A stretch of DNA of 64,000 nt, taken from the NCBI GenBank assembly GCA_963702575.1, contig CAVPCU010000006.1, forward strand, positions 310,001 through 374,000. Reading direction: 5' to 3'. This DNA comes from VRUE01 sp963702575. Its GTDB lineage: Bacteria > Actinomycetota > Thermoleophilia > Solirubrobacterales > 70-9. Below the pieces are notes generated by a model, which saw nothing but the letters and a program-made list of their open reading frames with translations, was not told the DNA's origin and made no database searches. Shown piece after piece: positions 48,720 to 56,292 of this stretch. The number at the start of each line of letters is the position of its first letter. The stretch's first letter is position 1. The position numbers and the translations under genes are program-made.

Positions 48720-49589
48720 ATGGAGTCTGGACAAGCTCAAGGCGGCGGCGACACCCCGACCGAGGGGAGGATGGAACGGGGCTGGCGTCTGACGAAGGCC
48801 GCTTGGGCGCTGATCCGGCGGGACCCGACGATGGTCTCGATCGCGCTGATGGGCGCCGGCTGCGGGCTGGCGGGGGCCGCCGCGCTCCTCTACTTCTCCG
48901 GCTACTTCAGCTCGCCGACCCATTCGCAGGGTGACTTGGCGTTGGCGGCGATCGTCGGCCTCTACCCGATGACCTTCCTCAGCGTCTTCTTCAACGTCGC
49001 CCTTGCCGGCGCCGCCGCGGCCAGCTTCGACGGCCGGCCGATCGGCGTGCGCGAAGCGCTCGGCATCTCCTGGAAGCGGCTGGGCCGGATCGCGCAGTGG
49101 TCGCTGCTGGCGGCCGGAGTGGGGCTCCTCCTGGAGCAGCTCGCCTCGCGGATTCCCGGCGCTGGGCGCCTCGCCTCCTGGCTGCTCGGCGCCGCCTGGA
49201 GCCTGGCGACGATCTTCGCCGTGCCGATGCTGGCGCTCGAGGGCGCCGGACCGCTCGAGACCGCCAAGAATTCAGTTCACTTGATCAAGAGCAAATGGGG
49301 GGAGGGGATCACCGGCCTGGCAAGCATCGGCATCTGGACCGTCCTAGCTGTGATTCCGATCGGGATCCTCTTCGGGATCGGCCTCAGTGTCAGGCACCGG
49401 GACGCGACGGCCGGGGCGGCGCTGATCGCGATCGCTATCGGGGCGCTCCTGCTCGTTTCCGCGCTCTCGCTCGCCACTCGGCAGGTCTTCTCCGTCGCCC
49501 TCTACCGCTATGCCAGCGGGGCGCCCGACACGAGGGGTTTCGCCACCACCGATCTCGAAGAACCGTTCCGCCGCCGCGGGCGGAGCTGA
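48720..49589 (+). CDS. DUF6159-like polytopic membrane protein
   Basis: A 289-residue protein with about six membrane helices (SIALMGAGCGLAGAAALLYF, LAAIVGLYPMTFLSVFFNVAL, SLLAAGVGLLLEQLA, ASIGIWTVLAVIPIGILFGIG). RGWRLTKAAWALIRRDPTMV near the start and FDGRPIGVREALGISWKRLG between helices match the style of DUF6159 proteins. The start may be ATG 48720 or ATG 48771, the latter behind GGGGAGG. The last third is duplicated at 50125-50379. Confidence 0.7.
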   Translation: MESGQAQGGGDTPTEGRMERGWRLTKAAWALIRRDPTMVSIALMGAGCGLAGAAALLYFSGYFSSPTHSQGDLALAAIVGLYPMTFLSVFFNVALAGAAAASFDGRPIGVREALGISWKRLGRIAQWSLLAAGVGLLLEQLASRIPGAGRLASWLLGAAWSLATIFAVPMLALEGAGPLETAKNSVHLIKSKWGEGITGLASIGIWTVLAVIPIGILFGIGLSVRHRDATAGAALIAIAIGALLLVSALSLATRQVFSVALYRYASGAPDTRGFATTDLEEPFRRRGRS

Positions 49590-49613
49590 TCCGGTCCAGC
49601 TCATCTCCAGGTC
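49229..49613. repeat. Parent segment of the DUF6159 duplication
   Basis: This 3' part of the DUF6159-like gene and the 24 bp after its stop recur at 50124-50404 at high identity. The second copy lacks the segment of about 49405-49518. Confidence 0.8.
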
Positions 49614-49726
49614 GAAGCAACGCCGATGTAAGGGGCCTTTCCGCTTTGGGCGATGGGCGGACTGTCGAAGAGAGCTGCAGACACGCGAACGCAGCTACTC
49701 CAATGGACGCAGCCGGTCTTGCTCTT

Positions 49727-50095
49727 CTAGGAGTCTCCCGAGCGGGAAGCAGAGCCAGGCGAGGATGAGGGTGTGCCTAAAGCCTCTGAATCGTCGTGCG
49801 AGAAGAACCGCCGCGTCTCCGGCGACAGGAGAAGGACCAGGTTCACACCGACCCAGGCGAAGTAGATCCACGATTGGTGGGCGGTGATGTATAGGGGAAG
49901 CGCGAGCAGCTGCGCTGCGATGGCCAGAATCCAGGCGATTCGATTCTGCCTAAGTAGGAAGTAAACCCACAGCAGGGTGATCGGCAGACCGATTAGCCCG
50001 ATCGGATTTCGCAGGATCGGGCCGACGACGGCACCGGCGATGTTGAGCGCGATGTAGGCGCGCAGGGAGAGTGGTGCTCGCCTCCAGCGCTCCAC
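49727..50095 (-). CDS. Small membrane protein, 122 residues
   Basis: The product has three hydrophobic helices (YIALNIAGAVVGPIL, LIGLPITLLWVYFLL, WILAIAAQLLALPLYI, with a further one near FAWVGVNLVLLL). The start is GTG 50095 with TACCCT 6 nt upstream, a leaderless layout. It lies between the DUF6159-like gene and that gene's truncated copy, on the other strand. The function is unknown. Confidence 0.6.
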   Translation of the reverse strand: MERWRRAPLSLRAYIALNIAGAVVGPILRNPIGLIGLPITLLWVYFLLRQNRIAWILAIAAQLLALPLYITAHQSWIYFAWVGVNLVLLLSPETRRFFSHDDSEALGTPSSSPGSASRSGDS

Positions 50096-50123
50096 GGGTT
50101 GAGGGTAGTTGAAACCCTGGAGC

Positions 50124-50404
50124 GCTGGCGCTCGAGGGCGCCGGACCGCTCGAGACCGCCAAGAATTCAGTCCACCTGATCAAGAGCAAATGGGGAGAGG
50201 GAATCACCGGCCTGGCAAGCATCGGCGTCTGGACCGTCCTAGCCGTGATTCCGATCGGGATCCTCTTCGGGATCGGCCTCAGTGTCAGAACCCAGGACGC
50301 GACCACCGGGGCGCCCGACACGAGGGGTTTCGCCACCGCCGATCTCGAAGAACCGTTCCGCCGCCGCGGGCGGAGCTGATCCGGTCCAGCTCATCTCCAG
50401 GTCG
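50124..50404. repeat. Truncated duplicate of the DUF6159 gene end
   Basis: A direct copy of 49229-49613 that differs at scattered third-codon positions and has an internal deletion between two GGGGCG words. The similarity includes noncoding sequence after the stop codon, so the copy arose by DNA duplication and not as a second gene. Confidence 0.8.
50125..50379 (+). pseudogene. Truncated DUF6159-like gene copy
   Basis: In frame, it codes ALEGAGPLETAKNSVHLIKS through the last helix and ends in DLEEPFRRRGRS like the parent gene, with 40 residues deleted inside. It has no start codon or N-terminal helices. The frame is still open, so the duplication may be recent. Confidence 0.7.
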
Positions 50405-50537
50405 GCAGCGGACGTATACGCTGCGGCAAGAGCGCGAGCGCGCGGTTTGACCGTCAACAGAAACCGTAGTTGCCGTCATTCCCCTGGACATTCCCCTGCG
50501 GGTGCCGTCGACTAGGATTCGGCTCTGTAGAACGCCT

Positions 50538-50609
50538 GGGGGAGTGAGTTAACGGCTATGCGCACGGTCTCCAAAACCGTGAATCCGGGTTCGAATCCCG
50601 GCTCCCCCG
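50538..50609 (+). tRNA. tRNA-Trp (CCA)
   Basis: A 72-nt tRNA. Acceptor GGGGGAG pairs with CTCCCCC, with discriminator G. The anticodon stem is ACGGT/ACCGT with loop CTCCAAA, anticodon CCA. The T-arm is CCGGG-TTCGAAT-CCCGG. The D-arm is weak: of the four expected pairs only G-C and one U-G can form, although A14, G18, G19 and A21 are kept. It may be a functional tRNA with a soft D-arm or a decaying copy. Confidence 0.85.
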
Positions 50610-50710
50610 CTCGATCGAAACGTGTCCCGGCTTGCTGGGTCTTCGCGGATTGGCGGGGGTGGGGGAGGAGCGCCTCGGGTACGAAAGGCCCCCAGCAAAC
50701 CGAGCATGCG

Positions 50711-50726
50711 TGTGTACACTTGCCAC
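50711..50726 (+). promoter_or_regulatory. Promoter of the DUF1778/GNAT toxin-antitoxin pair
   Basis: TACACT (50715-50720) lies 6 nt before the antitoxin ATG. It is part of the palindrome GTGTACAC, a likely site for self-repression by the antitoxin. Confidence 0.45.
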
Positions 50727-50993
50727 ATGGCGACGACCAAGACGGCACGCGTCCATCTGCGAATTGCCGCCGAAGACAAGGAGCTGTTCGAGCGAGCCGG
50801 CTCTCTGCACGAGGAGTCCTTGACCGAATTCCTGGTCGAGGGCGGCCGGGAGAGAGCGGAGCGACTGCTCGCCGACCGCACGCATTTCGCTTTGGACAAC
50901 GCCGACTGGCGGGCCTTCACCGCGGCTCTCGACCGCCCCGCCGAGGCGCGCCCGGAGCTGGCGAGGCTGTTCGCTCGTCCCCGACCCGAGTAG
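50727..50993 (+). CDS. DUF1778 (TacA-like) antitoxin
   Basis: An 88-residue protein. The N-terminal ribbon-helix-helix reads ARVHLRIAAEDKELFERAG, and the acidic C-terminal tail wraps the toxin (ADRTHFALDNADWRAFTAAL, with the conserved F-x-L-x-x-x-x-W-x-x-F pattern of DUF1778). ATG 50727 was chosen from the TACACT hexamer. It is followed 8 bp later by the GNAT toxin. It would neutralise the toxin and repress the operon. Confidence 0.87.
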   Translation: MATTKTARVHLRIAAEDKELFERAGSLHEESLTEFLVEGGRERAERLLADRTHFALDNADWRAFTAALDRPAEARPELARLFARPRPE

Positions 50994-51001
50994 CACCGGG
51001 C

Positions 51002-51511
51002 GTGCCGCGCTTTGGCGACCCCGAGCCGCTGGGGCCGGATCACTCGCTGGCCGGCTTCGATTGCGGGGTGGACTCTTTGAACACCTGGCTGCCAAAGCAC
51101 GCCCGCGCCGCCTCCGCTTCCGGGTCGGCGCGGACCTATGTGATCGAGGACGCGGAGCAGAACCGCGTGGTCGGATGCCACGCTCTCTGCGCGGCCTCGG
51201 TGAGTCGGCGCGAGGCGAGCCCTCGGGCGCGCAAGGGAATGCCTCGCCATCCGATCCCGGCCGTCCTGCTGGCGCGACTCGCAGTCGATCGCAGCGTCCA
51301 GGGCCGCGGCCTCGGGGCCTTCCTCTTGCGCGACGCGATGGCGCGCACGCTCGCGGCGGCGGCAGAGCTTGGGATCCGCGTCATGCTCGTCCACGCTCTG
51401 GACGAGTCAGCGCGAGACTTCTATCTGCACCACGCCTTCGAACCGTCGCCCACCGACCCGATGAACCTCCAACTACTGGTCAAAGACATCGAAGCGTCTT
51501 TCGGCTCCTGA
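51002..51511 (+). CDS. GNAT acetyltransferase toxin (TacT-like)
   Basis: A 169-residue GNAT protein with LAGFDCGVDSLNTWL at the start, the usual opening of TacT/AtaT2-type toxins. VLLARLAVDRSVQGRGLGAFLL is the acetyl-CoA binding P-loop (Q-G-x-G-x-G/A), and ALDESARDFYLHHAFEP is the catalytic Tyr region. Such toxins acetylate the amino group of charged tRNA and stop translation. The start is GTG 51002, 8 bp after the antitoxin stop. Confidence 0.87.
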   Translation: MPRFGDPEPLGPDHSLAGFDCGVDSLNTWLPKHARAASASGSARTYVIEDAEQNRVVGCHALCAASVSRREASPRARKGMPRHPIPAVLLARLAVDRSVQGRGLGAFLLRDAMARTLAAAAELGIRVMLVHALDESARDFYLHHAFEPSPTDPMNLQLLVKDIEASFGS

Positions 51512-51591
51512 GGCCGGTCGCGCCTTGACGGGCTTCGGGTCAGCAGACGGAGGCGGACAGCCATTGAGACAGGTTTGCTCCCATAACGCTT

Positions 51592-51618
51592 GTAGTGGCG
51601 CCAGTTTGGCGCTAGGAT
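51592..51618 (+). promoter_or_regulatory. Promoter and inverted-repeat operator of the PIN toxin pair
   Basis: TAGTGGCGCCA and TGGCGCTA flank GTT as an imperfect inverted repeat that runs into the -10 hexamer TAGGAT (51613-51618), which sits 7 nt before the antitoxin ATG. A bound antitoxin-toxin complex here would block polymerase. Confidence 0.45.
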
Positions 51619-51625
51619 GCGGTTC

Positions 51626-51859
51626 ATGCCAAGCGTCCAGGTCAAGAACGTCCCGCCTGAGGTCCACCGGGTGTTGCGGCGGCGTGCCGCCACGGCTGGC
51701 CAGTCTCTGCAGGAGTACCTACTTGCCACCCTCGAGCAGCAGGCGCGGGAAGAGACGCTCGACGAGGTTCTCGATCGGGCTGGCGGGCGGTCCGGCGGAT
51801 CATTGGCGCTCTCGTTCGCCGCGGAGACGCTGCGAGACGAGCGCCAGCGCGCGGCGTGA
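51626..51859 (+). CDS. FitA/VapB-type antitoxin
   Basis: A 77-residue ribbon-helix-helix protein: MPSVQVKNVPPEVHRVL and RRRAATAGQSLQEYLLATLE form the DNA-binding part, and the C-terminal tail (AAETLRDERQ) contacts the toxin. ATG 51626 was chosen from the TAGGAT hexamer. The stop overlaps the GTG start of the PIN toxin by 4 bp. Confidence 0.87.
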   Translation: MPSVQVKNVPPEVHRVLRRRAATAGQSLQEYLLATLEQQAREETLDEVLDRAGGRSGGSLALSFAAETLRDERQRAA

Positions 51860-52248
51860 TCGTCGTCGATGCTTCGGTGCTCGCGCCGGCCCTTGCTGAC
51901 GATGGCGCCGACGGCGACCGTGTGCGCGAGCGGCTCCGCGGAGAGCGGCTGACCGCACCCGAGCTGGTCGACCTCGAGGTGGTCTCGACCTTCCGACGTG
52001 CGGCTCGTGCCGGGCGGCTCGACAACAGGCGATCAAGCCAGGCGCTCACCGATCTCGCGGCGCTTCCGCTGCGTCGGGTTCCACATCTGCCCCTCTTGTC
52101 GCGCATCTGGGATCTGCGCGACAACCTCACCGCCTATGACGCAGCCTATGTGGCTCTTGCCGAGGCCCTTGAAGCTCTGCTCCTAACCGCTGACGGGCCA
52201 TTGGGACGGGCTTCCGGGGTTCGCTGTGAGGTCGAGATCTTGGGCTAG
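51856..52248 (+). CDS. vapC: PIN-domain ribonuclease toxin (VapC)
   Basis: A 130-residue PIN protein with the four acidic residues in place: Asp in VVDASVL (residue 5), Glu in ELVDLEVVS (about 43), Asp in LTAYDAAYVALAE (about 94) and Asp in LLTADGPLGR (about 112). VapC toxins cut tRNA or rRNA with Mg2+. It is coupled to its antitoxin by a GTGA overlap. Confidence 0.9.
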   Translation: MIVVDASVLAPALADDGADGDRVRERLRGERLTAPELVDLEVVSTFRRAARAGRLDNRRSSQALTDLAALPLRRVPHLPLLSRIWDLRDNLTAYDAAYVALAEALEALLLTADGPLGRASGVRCEVEILG

Positions 52249-52259
52249 GAGCCCCGTAT

Positions 52260-53141
52260 TCATGCCCTGAACTTCTGGGCGGCGTTCGGATCGCCGTTGG
52301 GGTCCTGAATCAGCCCGCCGCCGATCGTCACTCCGGTCAGCTTTGCGCCACGAGGGAGCCGGGGGAGGCAGAGGTCGTGCATGTTGTCGGCGTTGGCCGC
52401 GCTCGGGTGATCGTGGAGATCGGCGACGTCCAGCGGGGCGACTGCGACGACCCTGCCACCCGGCAGCCTGTAGATGGCACGGTAGGACGCGACGACGGGG
52501 GCGCCGACCTCGGAGCCCGTGGGGTAGGCGGTGAGCCCGTTGGACCACATCACGCGTACGAAGGTCCTGCCGACCGTGCAACGGTTGGCATCGCCGCGGT
52601 AGATCGCAGGCGTGAGCGTCCACGCGTCCACGATGTACGGCCCCCCGGACAGCGGCTCCACGTCGGCCTGCGGCAAGGGCGGGATCCGTTTCCATCGAAT
52701 TGCTCCGGGAGCCTTGCCCTCCAGCGCCCCGACGACGCGAATCGCAACCGGCGTCGGGCCGCTCGCCGAGTCCCCGAAGTCGCCGATCAGGTTCACCGTC
52801 TGACCCTCGTCCGACTCGTCCGGCGGGAACTGAAGCGCGCAGGTCGGGGTCGCGACGCTTCCGTCGCTTCGCACGACCCGGAAGTCCGTGGTCTGAATCG
52901 ACGACCGACGGATGAACCAGTTGAAGGTGACGGGGATGTTGTCGAGGCCCTGTTCGCCGGTCGGGCAGCCGACGGCGTTGTCGGTGCCCCACGACGCGCT
53001 CAGGATTCTCGGCGCAGGGCGCGCGATCGAGCCGGCTCCGGCGGCCGTCGTGGACGACGCGCAGACGAGGAGAACGACGCCAATCGATGCGAAGGCGTAT
53101 CCGGGCAGGCGACGCCTCGACGGCCTCTCGGGGGCAAGCAT
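52260..53141 (-). CDS. Secreted protein of unknown function
   Basis: A 293-residue protein with a signal peptide (YAFASIGVVLLVCASSTTAAGA, about residues 15-36). The mature part is beta-rich with three or four Cys (VGCPTGEQGLDNIPVTFNWF, DANRCTVGRTFVRVMWSNG). TACGCT lies 7 nt before the ATG. I recognise no family. Its 3' end converges on the PIN toxin gene with 11 bp between. Confidence 0.7.
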   Translation of the reverse strand: MLAPERPSRRRLPGYAFASIGVVLLVCASSTTAAGAGSIARPAPRILSASWGTDNAVGCPTGEQGLDNIPVTFNWFIRRSSIQTTDFRVVRSDGSVATPTCALQFPPDESDEGQTVNLIGDFGDSASGPTPVAIRVVGALEGKAPGAIRWKRIPPLPQADVEPLSGGPYIVDAWTLTPAIYRGDANRCTVGRTFVRVMWSNGLTAYPTGSEVGAPVVASYRAIYRLPGGRVVAVAPLDVADLHDHPSAANADNMHDLCLPRLPRGAKLTGVTIGGGLIQDPNGDPNAAQKFRA

Positions 53142-53159
53142 CCGGATGAGCGTAGTTGC

Positions 53160-54044
53160 CTACCCGGTCGCGGCGTAGGAGTCGCGCCGGAGCAGGTGGC
53201 GGCGCAGGAACTCGAGCTCGTCGGCTACGACGGCCTCGTGCTCGGGGCCGTCGTAGATGTCGAAGTGGTCGACGCCGGGGTATAGGCGCAGCTCGCCGTG
53301 CGGGGCGCGGCGGGCGGCGGCGATTGCCGGGCCCGGCTTGGCGACGCGGTCGGCCTCACCGACGCAGACGAGCCAGGGGCAGTGCAGGGTCGCCGCTTGG
53401 CGCGCCGGCCGGAAGGGGCGGCCGAGAAGCCAGCGGGCCGAGGCCCGGTTGCGCCAGCGCGAGTCCTCGCCGATCGCGACTACATGGCGCCAGCCGGTCT
53501 CGGCGTCGGGCGCGTTGACGAAGGCGGCCTCGTCGGGCTGGCCGACCGCCGGCAGGTGGTCGCCGCGGATGGCGGCGCTCAGCGTCCTGGCGACCACCCG
53601 CGGGGACGAGCGGTGCGCCTGGCGGACGAGGTCGAGGAAGGGGACCTGGCTGATCGCGGCGGCGACGCGCCGGTCGGCCGCGGCCGCAGCGAGGGCGTTG
53701 CCGCCGCCCATCGAGGAGCCGAAGGTTGCGACCCGGTCGGGGTCGACGCCCGGTAGGCCGCGGGCGAAGGCGAGCGCCGCGCCCCAGTCCTCGAGCTGGC
53801 GCGCCGGGTGGAAGAGGTCCGGCTCGCCGCCGCTGTCGCCGAAGCCGCGGTGGTCGAAGGCGAGCGCGGCGAACCCGGCGGCGGCGAAGCGCTCCGCGAA
53901 GGCGCCGAGCCGGTCGCGCCGCGTGCCGGAGAGCCCGTGCGCCATGACGACGGCCGGCGCAGCCTCGGCAGCGCCCGCGGCCGGGTAGAGCCAGGCGGCG
54001 CAGCGCTCGCCGGCCACCGAGAAGACGAGGTCCTCGCGTTCCAT
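53160..54044 (-). CDS. Alpha/beta hydrolase, dienelactone-hydrolase/FrsA-like
   Basis: A 294-residue hydrolase. VVMAHGLSGTRRDRL holds the oxyanion HG motif, FDHRGFGDSGGEPDLFHP follows, FGSSMGGGNAL is the nucleophile elbow (Ser), and GEADRVAKPGPA and GVDHFDIYDG supply Asp and His. The style fits small hydrolases such as acetyl xylan esterase-like or xenobiotic esterases. ATG 54044 was chosen because TAGTTT lies 8 nt upstream and homology starts there. It is divergent from the phosphoesterase gene. Confidence 0.83.
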   Translation of the reverse strand: MEREDLVFSVAGERCAAWLYPAAGAAEAAPAVVMAHGLSGTRRDRLGAFAERFAAAGFAALAFDHRGFGDSGGEPDLFHPARQLEDWGAALAFARGLPGVDPDRVATFGSSMGGGNALAAAAADRRVAAAISQVPFLDLVRQAHRSSPRVVARTLSAAIRGDHLPAVGQPDEAAFVNAPDAETGWRHVVAIGEDSRWRNRASARWLLGRPFRPARQAATLHCPWLVCVGEADRVAKPGPAIAAARRAPHGELRLYPGVDHFDIYDGPEHEAVVADELEFLRRHLLRRDSYAATG

Positions 54045-54107
54045 GACAACTGAAACTACCCGGCGGAGCGGAACGTGAGAAAGCCGGCGTGAATCTCGGC
54101 CACGGCT

Positions 54108-54127
54108 GTTAACGACCGTTCGCAAAA
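54108..54127 (+). promoter_or_regulatory. Possible PHO-box-like direct repeats
   Basis: GTTAACGACC is followed directly by GTTCGCAAAA, two related 10-bp units in the region between the hydrolase and the phosphoesterase. Actinobacterial PhoP sites are direct repeats of about 11 bp that begin GTTC. The match is loose. Confidence 0.25.
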
Positions 54128-54239
54128 CCGAGACAACCTGCCAACCGGCGATTAACAAGGTCGCTGGCCGAAAGGCGGACCCTCGGACTTGACGGCATCC
54201 CCGTCAGCTTCGATCCTCGACAGCTCTGGGAAGGAAGGA

Positions 54240-56198
54240 ATGAAACGACTCGTCGTTGCACTCGCCGGCTTGGTGGCGCTCTCGGCGCTGGTGGCCTCGG
54301 CCTCGCTGGCCGATCCGCACCAGTCCGACCACTCTCCGCAGATTCAGATCCTGCAGCCGGGCCATGCCCGCACGCCGATCCGTCACGTGATCGAGATCTT
54401 CCAGGAGAACGTCTCCTTCGACCATTACTTCGGCACCTACCCGAACGCGACCAACGCCGACGGTCAGACCTTCCACGGCCTGCCGCACACGCCCGCGGTC
54501 GGCGGCCTTCTGCCCGCGACCAGCTCGACCCTGCCGCCGGCGCTGCGCCATAGCTCGAACCTGCTGACCGCCAACCCGAACGCGGCGCCGCCGCTGCGCC
54601 TCGACAGCAACGCGACCGGCCTCGCCGGCGACGCGGGCGGGCAGCTCACCTGCGACCAGGACCACAACTACAGCGACGAGCAGCAGTCCTTCGACAGCGG
54701 CGCGATGGACCGCTTCGTGCAGAGCGTCGGCACCGGCGGCGGCAAAACGCCGTTCGGCACCCCCTGCAACGCCAACACGGTGATGGACTACTACGACGGC
54801 AACACCGTCACCGGCCTCTGGAACTACGCCCAGCACTACGCGATGGGGGACAACTCCTACGGCGACACCTTCGGGCCCTCCTCGCCGGGGGCGATCGCGC
54901 TCGCCTCGGGCAACACCGGCAACGTCGACGTCGCCCACGAGGCCAACAGCCCCTCCGTCGCCACGTCGCTCAAACCGAACGCCGACCTGACCGAAGACGG
55001 CAACGGCGGCTTCTCGCTGACCAGCGACGCCCAGCCCTACTGGGACGACTGCTCCACCCGCGACGCGGTCGCGCTGAAAGGCAAGAACATCGGCGACGAG
55101 CTGAACGAAGCCGGCCTCTCCTGGGGCTGGTTCGAGGGCGGCTTCCGGCCCAGCACCAGCTACCAGGCCGCGCTCGAAGCGGTCGGCAAAACGGGCCAGC
55201 CGACGAACACGTTCGAAGCGGACGAGTTCAAGAACGCCGGCTTCCAGAACCAGGTGCCGCACTCCTCCAACCAGGGGATCTGCGACGCCGTCTCGCCGGT
55301 CGGCGAAGCGCTCGGCGGTACCGGCCAGTGGGGCTTCAAGGACGACTACATCCCCCACCACGAGCCGTTCCAGTACTACGCCTCGACCGCCAACCCGCAC
55401 CACCTGACGCTGCCGGTCAACTCGCACGGCCGCGACACCCTGGCCGCCCTGGCGGCGATCGGCACCGACACGCAGTCCTACGCCGGCGGCGAACCGCAGT
55501 TCAACACGCCCAACCACAACTACGACACGAGCGACTTCGACCAGCTCGTCAGCGCGATCACCGACCACGAGCTGCCGCCCTCGGCGCTGCCGGCCGTCAG
55601 CTTCCTCAAGGCGCCCGGCTACCAGGACGGCCACGCGGCCTACTCCGACCCGGCGGACGAGCAGGAATTCATCGCCCACACGATCGACGAGGTGATGAGC
55701 TCGCCGGACTGGCGCAGCACGGCGATCGTGATCAACTACGACGACTCCGACGGCTGGTACGACCACGCCAATCCCGGCGCGATCAACCCCTCGCTCTCGC
55801 CGGCGGACAACCTCACCAACACGGCGCTGACCCTGCCGACGTCCGGCCAGTGCGGCCCCAAACCGCAGGCGACCGCTCCGCTGGGCGGCCAGCAGGGCCG
55901 CTGCGGCTTCGGTCCGCGCCTGCCGTTCCTGGTGATCTCGCCGTTCGCGCGGCGCAACTACGTCGACCACGACCTCAGCGACCAGTCCTCGACGATCAAC
56001 TTCGTCGAGTACAACTGGGGCCTGCCGGGCATCGCCGGCTCCTTCGACCAGGCGCTGTCGAAGACCGACAAAGCCGAGCACGTCCCGTTCGACCTGGCGG
56101 GGATGTTCGACTTCGACGCGCACGGCTCCAACCCGGCGCTGCCGCTGAGCCCGCTCACCGGCCAGCCGGTCCCAAGCTGGGAAGAAGGGGGCTACTGA
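54240..56198 (+). CDS. Secreted phosphoesterase/phospholipase C-type protein
   Basis: A 652-residue protein. A signal peptide (LVVALAGLVALSALVASASLA) is followed by the phosphoesterase domain: IRHVIEIFQENVSFDHYFGTYP is the family opening with the metal-binding Glu-Asn, DNSYGDTFGPSSPG follows, and ITDHELPPSALPAVSFLKAPGYQDGH, VINYDDSDGWYDHANP and GPRLPFLVISPFARRNYVDH are later conserved blocks. The family includes non-haemolytic phospholipases C and acid phosphatases, which release phosphate outside the cell. ATG 54240 follows AAGGAAGGA. No Tat double-Arg is visible. Confidence 0.87.
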   Translation: MKRLVVALAGLVALSALVASASLADPHQSDHSPQIQILQPGHARTPIRHVIEIFQENVSFDHYFGTYPNATNADGQTFHGLPHTPAVGGLLPATSSTLPPALRHSSNLLTANPNAAPPLRLDSNATGLAGDAGGQLTCDQDHNYSDEQQSFDSGAMDRFVQSVGTGGGKTPFGTPCNANTVMDYYDGNTVTGLWNYAQHYAMGDNSYGDTFGPSSPGAIALASGNTGNVDVAHEANSPSVATSLKPNADLTEDGNGGFSLTSDAQPYWDDCSTRDAVALKGKNIGDELNEAGLSWGWFEGGFRPSTSYQAALEAVGKTGQPTNTFEADEFKNAGFQNQVPHSSNQGICDAVSPVGEALGGTGQWGFKDDYIPHHEPFQYYASTANPHHLTLPVNSHGRDTLAALAAIGTDTQSYAGGEPQFNTPNHNYDTSDFDQLVSAITDHELPPSALPAVSFLKAPGYQDGHAAYSDPADEQEFIAHTIDEVMSSPDWRSTAIVINYDDSDGWYDHANPGAINPSLSPADNLTNTALTLPTSGQCGPKPQATAPLGGQQGRCGFGPRLPFLVISPFARRNYVDHDLSDQSSTINFVEYNWGLPGIAGSFDQALSKTDKAEHVPFDLAGMFDFDAHGSNPALPLSPLTGQPVPSWEEGGY

Positions 56199-56237
56199 GG
56201 TAGGGAGGACCTCGGACAGGCCTTCGCTCCCATCGAT

Positions 56238-56267
56238 ACGGCACGGGCGCCACGGCGCCCGTGCCGT
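56238..56267. terminator. Hairpin between convergent genes
   Basis: ACGGCACGGGCGCC and GGCGCCCGTGCCGT form a near-perfect stem of 12-14 bp with almost no loop. There is no U-tract on either side, so it may stop transcription in both directions in the way typical of high-GC bacteria, or mark the end of the convergent phosphoesterase and propeller genes. Confidence 0.5.
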
Positions 56268-56292
56268 TCGCCTTCCGGGCTTGGGCCGCCGC

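Noticed and set aside
54204..56123. A 639-codon minus-strand open frame over the phosphoesterase
   Set aside because: Same reason: the sense strand codes a recognised secreted family and the antisense frame has no start signal.
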